A stretch of 49,697 nt of DNA from Dialister succinatiphilus YIT 11850 (GCF_000242435.1 NZ_JH591189.1:43420-93116); one strand, 5' to 3'; counted from the first letter of the stretch, positions 18,564-26,383 are shown. Numbers and translations: made by a program. Notes: a model not told the origin generated them from the sequence alone.

Positions 18564-19613
18564 ATGATTCTTTTCCTGATTCTGCTGATTACCCTGCTTC
18601 TTTTGGTTCCCCTTTCCTCTGTGAGGGCAGAGAGGAAACCGTCGGTCCATCTGCTGGCTACCGGCGGCACCATTGCAGGGAAGGCCGCTTCCGAAACAGC
18701 GACCACCGGCTATGAGGCCGGCGCCCTGGGAGTAAAGGATTTACTGGGGAGCCTGCCGGAGGCCCAAAACTTCGCCCAGGTGACGGGAGAGGAGATATCC
18801 TCCATAGACAGCAAGGATATGACCGATGATATCTGGTTTTCTCTGGCAGAAAGGGCCAATGAGCTGGAAGGGGAAACCGATGGCCTTGTGGTGATTCATG
18901 GCACCGATACCATGGAAGAGACGGCCTGGTTCCTCCAGCTGACCGTGAAGCCCTCCATTCCCCTGGTGCTTACAGGGGCCATGCGTCCTGCCACCGCTGT
19001 CAGCGCAGACGGGCCCATGAACCTGCTGAATGCCATCCGTCTGGCAGCCCATCCATCCGCCCGGGGAAAAGGGGTGCTGGTCATGATGAATGATACCATC
19101 TTTTCCGCCAGAAATGTGACCAAGGGAAATACCCTTTCCCTTGATACTTTCCGCTCCCCCGACGGCCCCCTGGGCTATATGAATGACGGACATCCCTGCT
19201 GGTGCGCCCTGCCGGTGCATGTGCCGGAAGGAGAGGCCCCTTTTGATGTGAAGGGGCTCCATCGCCTTCCCCGGGTGTATATTATCTACGGCCATGCCGG
19301 TGCCGATGGTGCCATGGTGCGGGCGGCTGTGTCCGCCGGCGCTGAAGGCCTTGTGTATGCAGGCTGCGGAAACGGCAGCATTCACAGGGAAGACGAAAAG
19401 GCGCTGGCCAAGGCGGCATCCCAGGGCATTCCGGTGGTGAGAAGCTCCCATGCCGGCAGCGGCTCTGTCATTTCCGCAGAAGCCTCCTACGAAGAAGAAG
19501 GCTTTATCCGTGGCGGATCCCTGTCTCCCCAGAAAGCCCGGATTCTCCTCCAGCTTTCTCTCTCAAAGACCGGGGACTTCAGGGACATACAGAAGATTTT
19601 TGATAGATATTAA
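18564..19613 (+). CDS. Type II (exported) L-asparaginase
   Basis: A 349-residue asparaginase/glutaminase-fold enzyme hydrolysing L-asparagine to aspartate and ammonia. The first 22 residues are a signal or anchor segment (MILFLILLITLLLLVPLSSVRA), typical of periplasmic type II enzymes. The first active-site motif is LLATGGTIAG with T36; the second is HGTDTMEETA at 112-121 with T114-D115; LTGAMRP follows. AGGAGGT lies 6 bases before the ATG. Monocistronic. Together with the amino-acid permease downstream in the window it fits an amino-acid-fermenting lifestyle, but that link is inference. Confidence 0.9.
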   Translation: MILFLILLITLLLLVPLSSVRAERKPSVHLLATGGTIAGKAASETATTGYEAGALGVKDLLGSLPEAQNFAQVTGEEISSIDSKDMTDDIWFSLAERANELEGETDGLVVIHGTDTMEETAWFLQLTVKPSIPLVLTGAMRPATAVSADGPMNLLNAIRLAAHPSARGKGVLVMMNDTIFSARNVTKGNTLSLDTFRSPDGPLGYMNDGHPCWCALPVHVPEGEAPFDVKGLHRLPRVYIIYGHAGADGAMVRAAVSAGAEGLVYAGCGNGSIHREDEKALAKAASQGIPVVRSSHAGSGSVISAEASYEEEGFIRGGSLSPQKARILLQLSLSKTGDFRDIQKIFDRY

Positions 19614-19742
19614 AGAAGCGCATGAATCAGTACGTCCCGGGCATCCCTTTTGGCAAAATCATGCTTTCTGGTGCAAAGACAGGCCAGGATGCCCCTGCCT
19701 ATTGCAGAACCGGCCTGTTTCGTACCATGTCGCAAAATCTAT

Positions 19743-19774
19743 TTGACAACAGCTATCAAGAGTGATACTATAAT
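19743..19774 (+). promoter_or_regulatory. Promoter of the tandem cobalamin-riboswitch unit
   Basis: TTGACA at 19743-19748 followed after 17 bases by TACTAT (19766-19771), overlapping a TATAAT at 19769-19774 (20-base spacer). Transcription would start near 19781, just before the first aptamer. Confidence 0.7.
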
Positions 19775-19794
19775 GACAACCGAATATGAAAAGA

Positions 19795-19972
19795 AAGGTG
19801 CCCTGAGGGCTTAATAGGGAAGACCGGTGAAAAGCCGGCACGGTCCCGCCACTGTAATGCGGAGCGAATCCAATGATGTCACTGAGAAATCGGGAAGACG
19901 GATAGCGAGGAAGCAGAGTCAGGAGAACTGCCTGTCTTATATCACCGTTTGAACCCACGAGCGATGGGAAGG
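19795..19972 (+). promoter_or_regulatory. Cobalamin riboswitch, first copy
   Basis: The conserved core GAAAAGCCGGCACGGTCCC followed by GCCACTG is at 19829-19853 and the B12 box AGTCAGGAGAACTGCC at 19917-19932. The aptamer then continues through a conserved segment ending GCGATGGGAAGG. Known members bind adenosyl- or other cobalamins and usually switch off B12 synthesis, transport or B12-independent isozymes. A terminator hairpin follows at 19990. The core of this copy is identical to that of the second copy over about 55 bases, so the pair arose by a fairly recent duplication. Confidence 0.93.
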
Positions 19973-19989
19973 GGATGTCGTATGGATGT

Positions 19990-20018
19990 CTCTTTGCCCT
20001 GGGTAAAGAGCTTTTTTC
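19990..20018 (+). terminator. Terminator of riboswitch copy 1
   Basis: CTCTTT at 19990-19995 pairs with AAAGAG at 20005-20010, followed by C and six T. It lies 18 bases after the aptamer, as an expression platform would. Confidence 0.75.
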
Positions 20019-20064
20019 ATGGGTTGAACATTCGGTTATTGAGGAGCACAATTTCATAAGTAAA

Positions 20065-20247
20065 GCAGGTGCCCATAAGGGCTTAATAGGGAAGACCGGT
20101 GAAAAGCCGGCACGGTCCCGCCACTGTAATGCAGAGCAAATCCAACAGAAGTCACTGAGGAAATTGGGAAGGCTGGAGGCGCGAGGAAGCAGAGTCAGGA
20201 GAACTGCCTGTTTTGTATCACCGTTTGACCTACGAGCGATGGGAAGG
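20065..20247 (+). promoter_or_regulatory. Cobalamin riboswitch, second copy
   Basis: Same organisation as copy 1: conserved core at about 20098-20123, B12 box AGTCAGGAGAACTGCC at 20193-20208, and the GCGATGGGAAGG tail. The variable arm between core and B12 box differs in sequence (20131-20185). No promoter is seen between the copies, so both lie on one transcript. Its own terminator follows at 20285. No cobalamin, transporter or B12-dependent enzyme gene lies downstream. Confidence 0.93.
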
Positions 20248-20284
20248 TGTGTATTCATAAAGCCGATTTCTTTGGCCTGCCTTG

Positions 20285-20317
20285 AATCCACCTTGTCTGC
20301 AAGGTGGATTTTCTTTT
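20285..20317 (+). terminator. Terminator of riboswitch copy 2
   Basis: AATCCACCTT at 20285-20294 pairs perfectly with AAGGTGGATT at 20301-20310, followed by TTCTTTT. Confidence 0.9.
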
Positions 20318-20326
20318 GCATACCCG

Positions 20327-20790
20327 CCGGGAGATGATGACAGGGAACATCATTTTCCCGGAAATCTTCCCACCCTCTATCATTCGATGTAACGCCTGAA
20401 GAAGGCTTTACATATACCTGTGGGGATCTCTCCATGGTTCATCTCCTTTTGGGTGATGGCGGTAAAAGGGAAATATCATCATCACCCACCCCGTTTACCA
20501 TACCTTCTTTATGAAGTTCCTATATATCGGGTGCTTCGGCACCACTCTGATACAGGGGGCTGCCCCCCTGAGATTCATCTCCCTTTGGCGATGGTCATAA
20601 AAGGGAAATATGATCATCGCTCCTTTTTACCATCCCTTCCTCCGGGAAGTCCTCATAAACCGGTGCGGCGCACCGGAAAGGCTCTGCCATACGCCTTCGG
20701 TGAAAGGCAGATGGCCTGTCATTTGGGTAATAGCATTCCGTAAGGATGTTATTATACAGGTTCTCATAGGAGCGCACTGCTCCAACCCCT
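20327..20790 (+). ncRNA. B12-riboswitch-controlled structured region with repeated hairpins, no convincing ORF
   Basis: Between the second riboswitch terminator and the terminator at 20794 there is no credible protein. Instead there are many hairpins: 20327-20361 (stems CCGGGA/TCCCGG and ATGATG/CATCAT), 20388-20412, 20451-20487 (GGGTGATG/CATCACCC), 20530-20543 (UUCG tetraloop), 20553-20570, 20587-20621 (GGCGATG/CATCGCT), 20636-20649, 20660-20676 (CCGGTGC/GCACCGG), 20680-20716, 20728-20754 (GTAA tetraloop) and 20769-20783. Three of them (starting 20327, 20451, 20587) carry AGGGAA in the loop. Two units of about 137 bases (from 20434 and 20571) are clear imperfect repeats. Function unknown; a regulatory RNA or a decayed region are both possible. 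Confidence 0.5.
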
Positions 20791-20793
20791 TTT

Positions 20794-20822
20794 GAAGCGG
20801 CTTGGTGTCGCTTCTTTTTTTG
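20794..20822 (+). terminator. Terminator closing the riboswitch unit
   Basis: GAAGCG at 20794-20799 pairs with CGCTTC at 20809-20814, followed by eight T. It lies just before the separate gpx promoter. Confidence 0.82.
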
Positions 20823-20823
20823 C

Positions 20824-20852
20824 TTGCATTATTCGATGAAATTCGATATAAT
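20824..20852 (+). promoter_or_regulatory. Promoter of the glutathione peroxidase gene
   Basis: TTGCAT at 20824-20829, 17-base spacer, TATAAT at 20847-20852. This separates gpx from the riboswitch unit upstream. Confidence 0.8.
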
Positions 20853-20944
20853 AGAACCATCAGATAGATAAATATCGTTTTACTTAGACATGGATTAGCC
20901 GGCGGCGCCGCCGCCTTTAGGGCATGAGAGCCCGGGAGGTTTAT

Positions 20945-21490
20945 ATGAACGTATACGATTTCAAAGCAGTGAACGGAAAAGGCCAGGAAGTTTCCCTGTC
21001 CGACTACAAAGGCAAAGTTCTTCTCATTGTCAATACAGCCAGCAAGTGCGGCTTTACGCCCCAGTTTGAAGGACTGGAAAAACTGTACAATGCCTACAAG
21101 GACAGGGGCTTTGTGGTGCTGGGCTTCCCATGCAACCAGTTTGCAGAGCAGGATCCCGGAAGCGACGGAGAAATCCAGGAATTCTGCCGCCTGAACTACG
21201 GCGTTACCTTCCCCATGTTCCGCAAGGGCGATGTAAGGGGAGACAGTGCACAGCCCCTTTTCAAATACCTGACAAAGGAAAAGGGATTCAAGGGTCTTGA
21301 CATGGACCATCCCAATGCCAAAGTCCTTCTGGATTTCATCAAAAAGAACTATCCCCATTTCCTGGATGATGATTCCATTAAATGGAATTTCACCAAATTC
21401 CTGGTGGGCAGAGATGGAAATGTGGCAGCACGGTTTGAACCCACCAAGACACCGGAAGCCATAGCGCCGGAAATTGAAAAACTGCTGTAA
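20945..21490 (+). CDS. Glutathione peroxidase-family thiol peroxidase
   Basis: A 181-residue peroxidase of the GPx family with cysteine, not selenocysteine, at the active site: C35 in [10 protein letters not shown]65 in GFPCNQF, W147-N148 in IKWNFTKF. C81 in EFCRLNYG fits the resolving cysteine of thioredoxin-dependent bacterial members. It reduces H2O2 or lipid hydroperoxides in the cytoplasm. The start at 20945 (MNVYDFKAV) is chosen because GGGAGG lies 6 bases upstream; an earlier in-frame ATG at 20924 would place that site inside the gene. A GC-rich stretch at 20898-20925 lies in its leader. Confidence 0.92.
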   Translation: MNVYDFKAVNGKGQEVSLSDYKGKVLLIVNTASKCGFTPQFEGLEKLYNAYKDRGFVVLGFPCNQFAEQDPGSDGEIQEFCRLNYGVTFPMFRKGDVRGDSAQPLFKYLTKEKGFKGLDMDHPNAKVLLDFIKKNYPHFLDDDSIKWNFTKFLVGRDGNVAARFEPTKTPEAIAPEIEKLL

Positions 21491-21505
21491 CAGTCATTGA
21501 AAAAG

Positions 21506-21537
21506 GACAGTGAAGGATTTTCTTCACTGTCTTTTTT
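21506..21537 (+). terminator. Terminator after gpx
   Basis: GACAGTGAAG at 21506-21515 pairs with CTTCACTGTC at 21522-21531, followed by a T run. Confidence 0.92.
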
Positions 21538-21630
21538 GCTGGTGATCGAAGAGAGCCGCTGCCTTAAGACGCCGAGCACCGCAGGACTCTTCATTTTGCG
21601 AACCCTTCACGCCTTAAAGAGCGCGCCCCT

Positions 21631-21658
21631 TTGAACACTCTTCCTCTTATGGTACTAT
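21631..21658 (+). promoter_or_regulatory. Weak promoter of the Cof-type phosphatase gene
   Basis: TTGAAC at 21631-21636, 16-base spacer, TACTAT at 21653-21658. The preceding gap (21541-21630) holds a degenerate stretch like the linkers of the 5644-5936 hairpin cluster. Confidence 0.45.
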
Positions 21659-21691
21659 AAGAAAGGAAATGAAAAGCAAAGGAGGCAGAGG

Positions 21692-22453
21692 ATGAAGAAA
21701 TATTTCTTTTTTGATATTGATGGTACCCTGACTACGCCGCTGACAGCAGATTATCCGGAAAGCACCAGGGCAGCGGTGAAGGAACTCATCCGCCGGGGAC
21801 ACTTTGTTTCCCTGGCCACCGGACGCATGCAGGCAGATGCCCTGGAAGTAGCCAGGACCCTGGGCATATCAGCTCTGGTGTCCGATGGCGGCAATGCGGT
21901 CACCATTGACGGGAAGATTCTTTATGATGAAGGCCTGCCTCTTTCGGACTGCATCCGTACCCTTTCGGACATTGATGAAGAAAAGCATCCCTGGGCGGCC
22001 GCTCCCTATAATAAGAAATACCGCGTTACAAGGACCCCTCTGTATCTGGAAAAAGTCAAAGACCGGTATTATGAAACGGAAGTGGATCCCTCCTTTGACT
22101 TCCGCAAAGTCTCTGCCATCCACAAGATTTTTGTGGCCTGCAGCAAACAGGAAAGGGATGACATTCCTCTCTATACGCTGCCCCACGTATGGTTCAGCAC
22201 GGACACCATGCTCATCGAGCCGGTGCATAAGGAAAGGGGCATTATGGAAATACAGAAACGGTTCCATATTTCCGACAGGGACATCGTTGTTTTCGGCGAT
22301 GGCATGAATGACCGCTCCATGTTCCGTAAAGAATGGTTTCGCATCGCCATGGGCAACGCCAAACCGGAGCTGAAGGCCCTTTCCAGCTACATCACCGACC
22401 GGGCCGACGAAGACGGTATCTACAACGCCTGCCGCCACTTCGGCTGGATTTAA
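21692..22453 (+). CDS. Cof-type HAD hydrolase (sugar- or cofactor-phosphatase)
   Basis: A 253-residue HAD superfamily type IIB enzyme. Motif I FFDIDGTL has D8 and D10 as catalytic pair; LATGR is motif II; HKERGI supplies the motif III lysine; VVFGDGMNDRSMF is motif IV. A type C2 cap lies between motif II and III. Such enzymes dephosphorylate sugar phosphates, FMN or pyridoxal phosphate; the substrate is not predictable here. AAAGGAGG precedes the ATG. Monocistronic. Confidence 0.87.
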   Translation: MKKYFFFDIDGTLTTPLTADYPESTRAAVKELIRRGHFVSLATGRMQADALEVARTLGISALVSDGGNAVTIDGKILYDEGLPLSDCIRTLSDIDEEKHPWAAAPYNKKYRVTRTPLYLEKVKDRYYETEVDPSFDFRKVSAIHKIFVACSKQERDDIPLYTLPHVWFSTDTMLIEPVHKERGIMEIQKRFHISDRDIVVFGDGMNDRSMFRKEWFRIAMGNAKPELKALSSYITDRADEDGIYNACRHFGWI

Positions 22454-22466
22454 GGATTCTCCGGTA

Positions 22467-22732
22467 ATGATTATCTTTGTAAAGAGACTGGATAAGGCTG
22501 TTCCCCTCAGGCCGGCCTGATTTTTGATGAATCGGGCTGGCCGCAAGCCCTGGAGGAAAGAAATCCAAGTGCCCCGGCCTGTCATCAGGAAGAAGCGGAC
22601 ATGCTGATGGCAGATACCAGGAATATGCTTCCCCTTTTCCGGGACCGGCGGAAGAGCTGGAAAAGAGATATGAAAGTGGAAATGCCGGGGGTGGGGGAAG
22701 AAATTGCCTTCCTGTATCAGCCCTTTCTTTGA
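22467..22732 (+). pseudogene. Possible frameshifted small gene
   Basis: After the phosphatase, an ATG at 22467 opens a short frame (MIIFVKRLDKAVPLRPA) that stops at 22518. A single -1 shift there continues into 71 sense codons that read like protein (LIFDESGWPQALEERNPS to GEEIAFLYQPFL) and stop at 22730. AAGGA lies about 10 bases before the ATG. No family is recognised, and chance readability cannot be excluded. The rest of the 22454-22824 gap shows nothing else. Confidence 0.25.
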
Positions 22733-22824
22733 CTTTCTGCCCGCTTTACCGGACTGGGAAACAGGAACCGGTCTTTGGAAGAGAACCCTATCCGGATGAT
22801 TGTAAACAGATAAAATTGCATAAA

Positions 22825-22853
22825 TTGACAAAAGGACTGCTGCTGATTATTAT
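22825..22853 (+). promoter_or_regulatory. Promoter of the ecf operon
   Basis: TTGACA at 22825-22830, 17-base spacer, TATTAT at 22848-22853. A second possible promoter (TTGACG, 18 bases, TATCAT) lies at about 22876-22905. Between them, GACTG (22834) and CAGTC (22862) with seven T could form a terminator-like hairpin. Confidence 0.65.
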
Positions 22854-22954
22854 ATAAAAGACAGTCTTTTTTTCATTGACGGAAAAAGGAATTGTCTGTT
22901 ATCATAAAGTATCATTGTATTTTTATATTTCTCAGGACATAAGAAAGAGGAAAC

Positions 22955-23839
22955 ATGGAGAAAGAAAGTATGAAGGATGAAAAAAAGGGTGGAGACATTC
23001 TTTTTGATATCCGTCATTTGACCCATACCTTTGAGACGGAAGAGGGGAAGAAGTTTGATGCCCTCTCCGATGTATCCGCCACCATCAGGAAGGGGTCCTT
23101 TACGGCCATCATCGGTACCAACGGCAGCGGCAAGTCCACGCTGGCCCGTCATTTGAACGCCCTGCTGATTCCCACGGACGGGGAAATCTATGTGGAGGGT
23201 ATGAAGACCTCCGATTTTTCCCATATCTGGGATATCCGCCAGAAGGTGGGCATGGTGTTTCAGAATCCGGACAACCAGCTGGTGGCTGCCATTGTAGAGG
23301 AAGATGTGGCCTTCGGTCCGGAGAACCTGGGCATTCCTTCGGAGGAAATCAAAAAACGGGTGGATGTGGCTCTGGAGAAGGTAGGCATGACGGCTTACCG
23401 CACCCATTCTCCTGCCATGCTTTCCGGCGGGCAGAAGCAGCGCATCGCCATTGCAGGCATTCTGGCCATGCATCCGGACTGCATCGTGCTGGATGAACCG
23501 ACAGCCATGCTGGATCCCCATGGCCGTAAAGAGGTTATGGATACGGTGCATGAGCTGAATGAAAAGGAAGGCATAACCATTGTGCTCATTACCCATTTCA
23601 TGGAAGAAGCGGTGACGGCGGACCATGTGATGGTCATTGACAAGGGCCATCTGAGAATGGAAGGAACGGCCAGGGAGGTTTTCTCCCAGGCCGACAAGCT
23701 GACGGCCCTGGGACTGGATGTGCCGGTGGCGGCGGATCTGGCCCATGGACTTCGGAAGAAGGGCTTCCATATACCGGAAGATTGTTTGACAGATGAGGAG
23801 CTGGGAGAATCATTATGTCCATATGCGTCGAAAATGTAA
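22955..23839 (+). CDS. ecfA1: ECF transporter ATPase subunit A1
   Basis: A 294-residue ABC ATPase of the energy-coupling factor type. Walker A GTNGSGKST at 54-62, Q-loop VFQNPDNQLV typical of EcfA1, signature LSGGQKQR, Walker B CIVLDEPTAMLDP, H-switch THF. It pairs with EcfA2 and the membrane protein EcfT to energise uptake by exchangeable vitamin- or metal-binding S subunits. GAAAGAGG precedes the ATG. Overlaps ecfA2 by 25 bases. No S-component gene is in the window, as in group II ECF systems whose S genes are scattered. Confidence 0.92.
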   Translation: MEKESMKDEKKGGDILFDIRHLTHTFETEEGKKFDALSDVSATIRKGSFTAIIGTNGSGKSTLARHLNALLIPTDGEIYVEGMKTSDFSHIWDIRQKVGMVFQNPDNQLVAAIVEEDVAFGPENLGIPSEEIKKRVDVALEKVGMTAYRTHSPAMLSGGQKQRIAIAGILAMHPDCIVLDEPTAMLDPHGRKEVMDTVHELNEKEGITIVLITHFMEEAVTADHVMVIDKGHLRMEGTAREVFSQADKLTALGLDVPVAADLAHGLRKKGFHIPEDCLTDEELGESLCPYASKM

Positions 23840-24681
23840 GCTGTGTGTACAGCAAGGGTTCTCCCTTTGAGAAGGTGGCGCTGGAAAATATCAGCCTCAC
23901 CATTGAAAAGGGAGAATTTATCGGGATTATCGGCCATACGGGCAGCGGAAAATCTACCCTGATCCAGCATCTGAACGGCCTCATCCATCCCACCTCCGGA
24001 AAGGTGACCATTGACGGCGTGGACCTGGCAGCCAAGACGAAGGAAGCGGTAGCCAAGCGCCATTCTGTGGGCATGGTTTTCCAGTATCCGGAGCATCAGC
24101 TCTTTGAGGAGACCGTGGCCAAAGATATCGCCTTTGGCCCGAAGAATCTGGGCTGCAGTGAAGAGGAAACGGAAAAAAGAGTGAAAAGTGCCATGAAATT
24201 TGCAGGCCTTGATTATGATACCTTCGGCGGCCGTTCGCCTTTCCGCCTTTCCGGCGGCCAGCAGCGGCGCGTGGCCATTGCAGGGGTGATTGCCATGCAT
24301 CCCGATTTCCTTATCCTTGATGAGCCGTCGGCAGGCCTTGATCCCATCGGACGGCGTGAAATTTTCTCCCGCATCCAGAGCTGGTACCAGAAAGGCGTTT
24401 TTTCCGTCATCCTGGTATCCCATAACATGGACGACATTGCACGGCTGGCTACCCGCCTGCTGGTGATGCACAAGGGCCATCTGGTGATGGATGGAAAGCC
24501 CATGGATATTTTCCTCCACCATCGCAGGGAGCTTCAGGAATGCGGCGTCGATGCGCCGCCTTTGACACAGACCCTTCTGTATCTGAAGGAGAAGGGCATT
24601 CCGGTGCCGGAGGATGCGAAAACCGTGGAAGAAGCGGTGGATAGAATGAGTCAGATGCTGGGAGGCGGAAAATCATGTTAA
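23815..24681 (+). CDS. ecfA2: ECF transporter ATPase subunit A2
   Basis: A 288-residue ABC ATPase. Walker A GHTGSGKST at 40-48, Q-loop VFQYPEHQLFEETV (diagnostic for EcfA2), signature LSGGQQRR, Walker B FLILDEPSAGLDP, H-switch SHN. Forms the nucleotide-binding heterodimer with EcfA1. The ATG at 23815 lies inside the 3' end of ecfA1, and its own end overlaps ecfT by 7 bases, so the three are translationally coupled. Confidence 0.92.
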   Translation: MSICVENVSCVYSKGSPFEKVALENISLTIEKGEFIGIIGHTGSGKSTLIQHLNGLIHPTSGKVTIDGVDLAAKTKEAVAKRHSVGMVFQYPEHQLFEETVAKDIAFGPKNLGCSEEETEKRVKSAMKFAGLDYDTFGGRSPFRLSGGQQRRVAIAGVIAMHPDFLILDEPSAGLDPIGRREIFSRIQSWYQKGVFSVILVSHNMDDIARLATRLLVMHKGHLVMDGKPMDIFLHHRRELQECGVDAPPLTQTLLYLKEKGIPVPEDAKTVEEAVDRMSQMLGGGKSC

Positions 24682-25478
24682 CAGATATTACCCTCGGCCA
24701 GTATTACCCGGGAGATTCTTTCCTGCACCGCATGGACCCCAGAGCCAAGATTCTCTGCACCATGATTTTCATCGTGGCCATTTTCCTGGCCAATAACCTG
24801 TGGTCCTACATTCTGGTGGCCGGATTTACTTTCCTGGCCATCGCCCTGTCCGGCGTGCCGGTTTCCCTGATTTGGAAAGCCATCAAGCCTTTGTGGATTA
24901 TTCTGGTATTCACCATGGGTATCCATGTGCTCACCACACCGGGCAATGAGCTCTTTACCTGGAAATTCATTCATATTAGTCAGGAAGGGATACAAAACGG
25001 CCTCATCATGACCCTGCGTCTGGTGTTCCTCATTGCCTTTTCTTCCCTCCTTACCTATACCACCAGCCCCATTGTGCTCACTGACGGTATCGAAGCACTG
25101 CTCATGCCTTTCAAACGGTTCGGCGTACCGGCCCATGAACTGGCCATGATGATGACCATTGCCCTTCGTTTCATTCCTACCCTTCTGGAAGAAACGGACC
25201 GTATCATGAAAGCCCAGTCCTCCAGAGGCGCCGATTTCGTAAACGGAAATCTCTGGCAGCGGGCGAAGAACATGGTCCCCCTGCTGGTACCCCTCTTCAT
25301 TTCCGCCTTCCGCAGAGCCGACGATCTGGCTACCGCCATGGAAGCCAGGTGCTACCGCGGCGGAGAAGGCCGCACCAAAATGCATCAGCTGGCCTATACC
25401 TGGAGAGACAGGAATGCGTTCCTGGCAGTGGTATTGGTTACAGCCCTGCTCCTTGGACTGTATATCTATTTCAAATAA
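24675..25478 (+). CDS. ecfT: ECF transporter transmembrane subunit T
   Basis: A 267-residue integral membrane protein with hydrophobic spans at about 27-60, 65-85, 105-130 and 243-265. The two coupling-helix motifs that contact the ATPases are visible as QSSRGADF (about 177) and EARCYRGG (about 223), near the Ala-Arg-Gly type signature. It links the ATPases to the S component. Starts within the ecfA2 end; GGAGGCGG precedes the ATG. Confidence 0.92.
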   Translation: MLTDITLGQYYPGDSFLHRMDPRAKILCTMIFIVAIFLANNLWSYILVAGFTFLAIALSGVPVSLIWKAIKPLWIILVFTMGIHVLTTPGNELFTWKFIHISQEGIQNGLIMTLRLVFLIAFSSLLTYTTSPIVLTDGIEALLMPFKRFGVPAHELAMMMTIALRFIPTLLEETDRIMKAQSSRGADFVNGNLWQRAKNMVPLLVPLFISAFRRADDLATAMEARCYRGGEGRTKMHQLAYTWRDRNAFLAVVLVTALLLGLYIYFK

Positions 25479-25488
25479 AAGAAAGGAA

Positions 25489-25513
25489 GCCGGGGCAGAG
25501 GCCCCGGCTTTTT
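25489..25513 (+). terminator. Terminator hairpin between ecfT and truA
   Basis: GCCGGGGC at 25489-25496 pairs perfectly with GCCCCGGC at 25501-25508, loop AGAG, followed by five T. It ends only 7 bases before the truA ATG. Confidence 0.85.
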
Positions 25514-25520
25514 GAAAACG

Positions 25521-26318
25521 ATGAAAAATATATGGATTACCCTTTCCTATGAAGGCACAAGCTACGGCGGGTTCCAGCGGCAGGAAAACCGCATGACCGT
25601 GCAGGAAATGGTGGAAAACTGCCTTCAGTCGCTGACCGGCGTGAAAACCACTCTCTACTTCGTGGCCCGCACGGACGCCGGCGTCCATGCCTACGGCCAG
25701 GAATGCACTTTCTATACCGATTCCACCATTCCCGGGGACCGCTTCCTGTACGCCATGAATGCCTGTCTTCCCTATGATATCCGCGTCACTGCCAGCCGGG
25801 AGGTAGATATGGACTTTTCCGTAAGAAGGAGAAACTATGGGAAAACCTATGGCTATCTTTTGACGGAAGGAAGGGAAACATCGCCCTTCCTGAAACGGTA
25901 CATCTGGCGCACCGGGAAGAAACTGGATCTTTCCCTCATGGAAAAGGCGGCAGCGGTGCTTAAAGGACGTCATGACTTTACCTCCTTCCGCGGCAATAAT
26001 TCCGTGCCCTCGGACCCGGTGCGGAAGATCCATGACATCCGCATTCAAAAGGAAGGCTCCCTTTATCGCGTTTACGTAACCGGCGAGGGCTTCCTCTACC
26101 ATATGGTGCGCAACATGGCGGGGGCCCTGGTGGATGCAGGATGCGGCGCGCTGTCTCCGGAAGACATTACCCGCATCCTTGAAGCCCGGGACCGGAGGAA
26201 ACTGGGCATCACGGCGCCTGCCGAAGGCCTCTGCCTCCTTCGTGTGTACTTTGCACCCATTACCGGGAAGGATATCGACGAAACCCTGAAGATGCCTCTC
26301 TATCCCTGGTGCCTTTGA
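25521..26318 (+). CDS. truA: tRNA pseudouridine(38-40) synthase
   Basis: A 265-residue TruA. The catalytic aspartate is D52 in ARTDAGVHA; YEGTSYGGFQRQ at the N-terminus and RNMAGALVDAG near the C-terminus are family motifs. It modifies positions 38-40 in the anticodon arm of tRNAs. The start at ATG 25521 matches usual TruA; an in-frame TTG at 25512 lies inside the T tract of the preceding hairpin. No Shine-Dalgarno sequence is visible because the hairpin occupies that place. The order ecfA1-ecfA2-ecfT-truA is conserved in Firmicutes, though the usual flanking rplQ and rplM-rpsI are absent here. Confidence 0.93.
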   Translation: MKNIWITLSYEGTSYGGFQRQENRMTVQEMVENCLQSLTGVKTTLYFVARTDAGVHAYGQECTFYTDSTIPGDRFLYAMNACLPYDIRVTASREVDMDFSVRRRNYGKTYGYLLTEGRETSPFLKRYIWRTGKKLDLSLMEKAAAVLKGRHDFTSFRGNNSVPSDPVRKIHDIRIQKEGSLYRVYVTGEGFLYHMVRNMAGALVDAGCGALSPEDITRILEARDRRKLGITAPAEGLCLLRVYFAPITGKDIDETLKMPLYPWCL

Positions 26319-26335
26319 GAAGATAGCAATGATTT

Positions 26336-26383
26336 GCGGCAGCTGGCTGCTTTCCGTAGGATGGCAGGAACTGCCGCTTTTTT
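26336..26383 (+). terminator. Terminator after truA
   Basis: GCGGCAG at 26336-26342 pairs with CTGCCGC at 26371-26377 around a 28-base interior with further pairing, followed by six T. Confidence 0.8.

Noticed and set aside
19659-20435. Minus-strand open frame of 258 codons covering both riboswitches
   Set aside because: Its internal repeat is only the two aptamers read backwards; the aptamers explain the sequence.
20340-20610. AGGGAA hairpin loops as CsrA-binding sites of a CsrB-like RNA
   Set aside because: GGA in loops is suggestive, but no csrA gene is in the window and three sites are too few for a claim; recorded only as a repeated motif.
20420-20743. Plus-strand open frame of 107 codons in the B12-controlled region
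   Set aside because: Starts at a non-ATG codon without a ribosome-binding site, has no family resemblance, and runs through conserved hairpins. Kept as a non-coding region, though a short peptide cannot be fully excluded.
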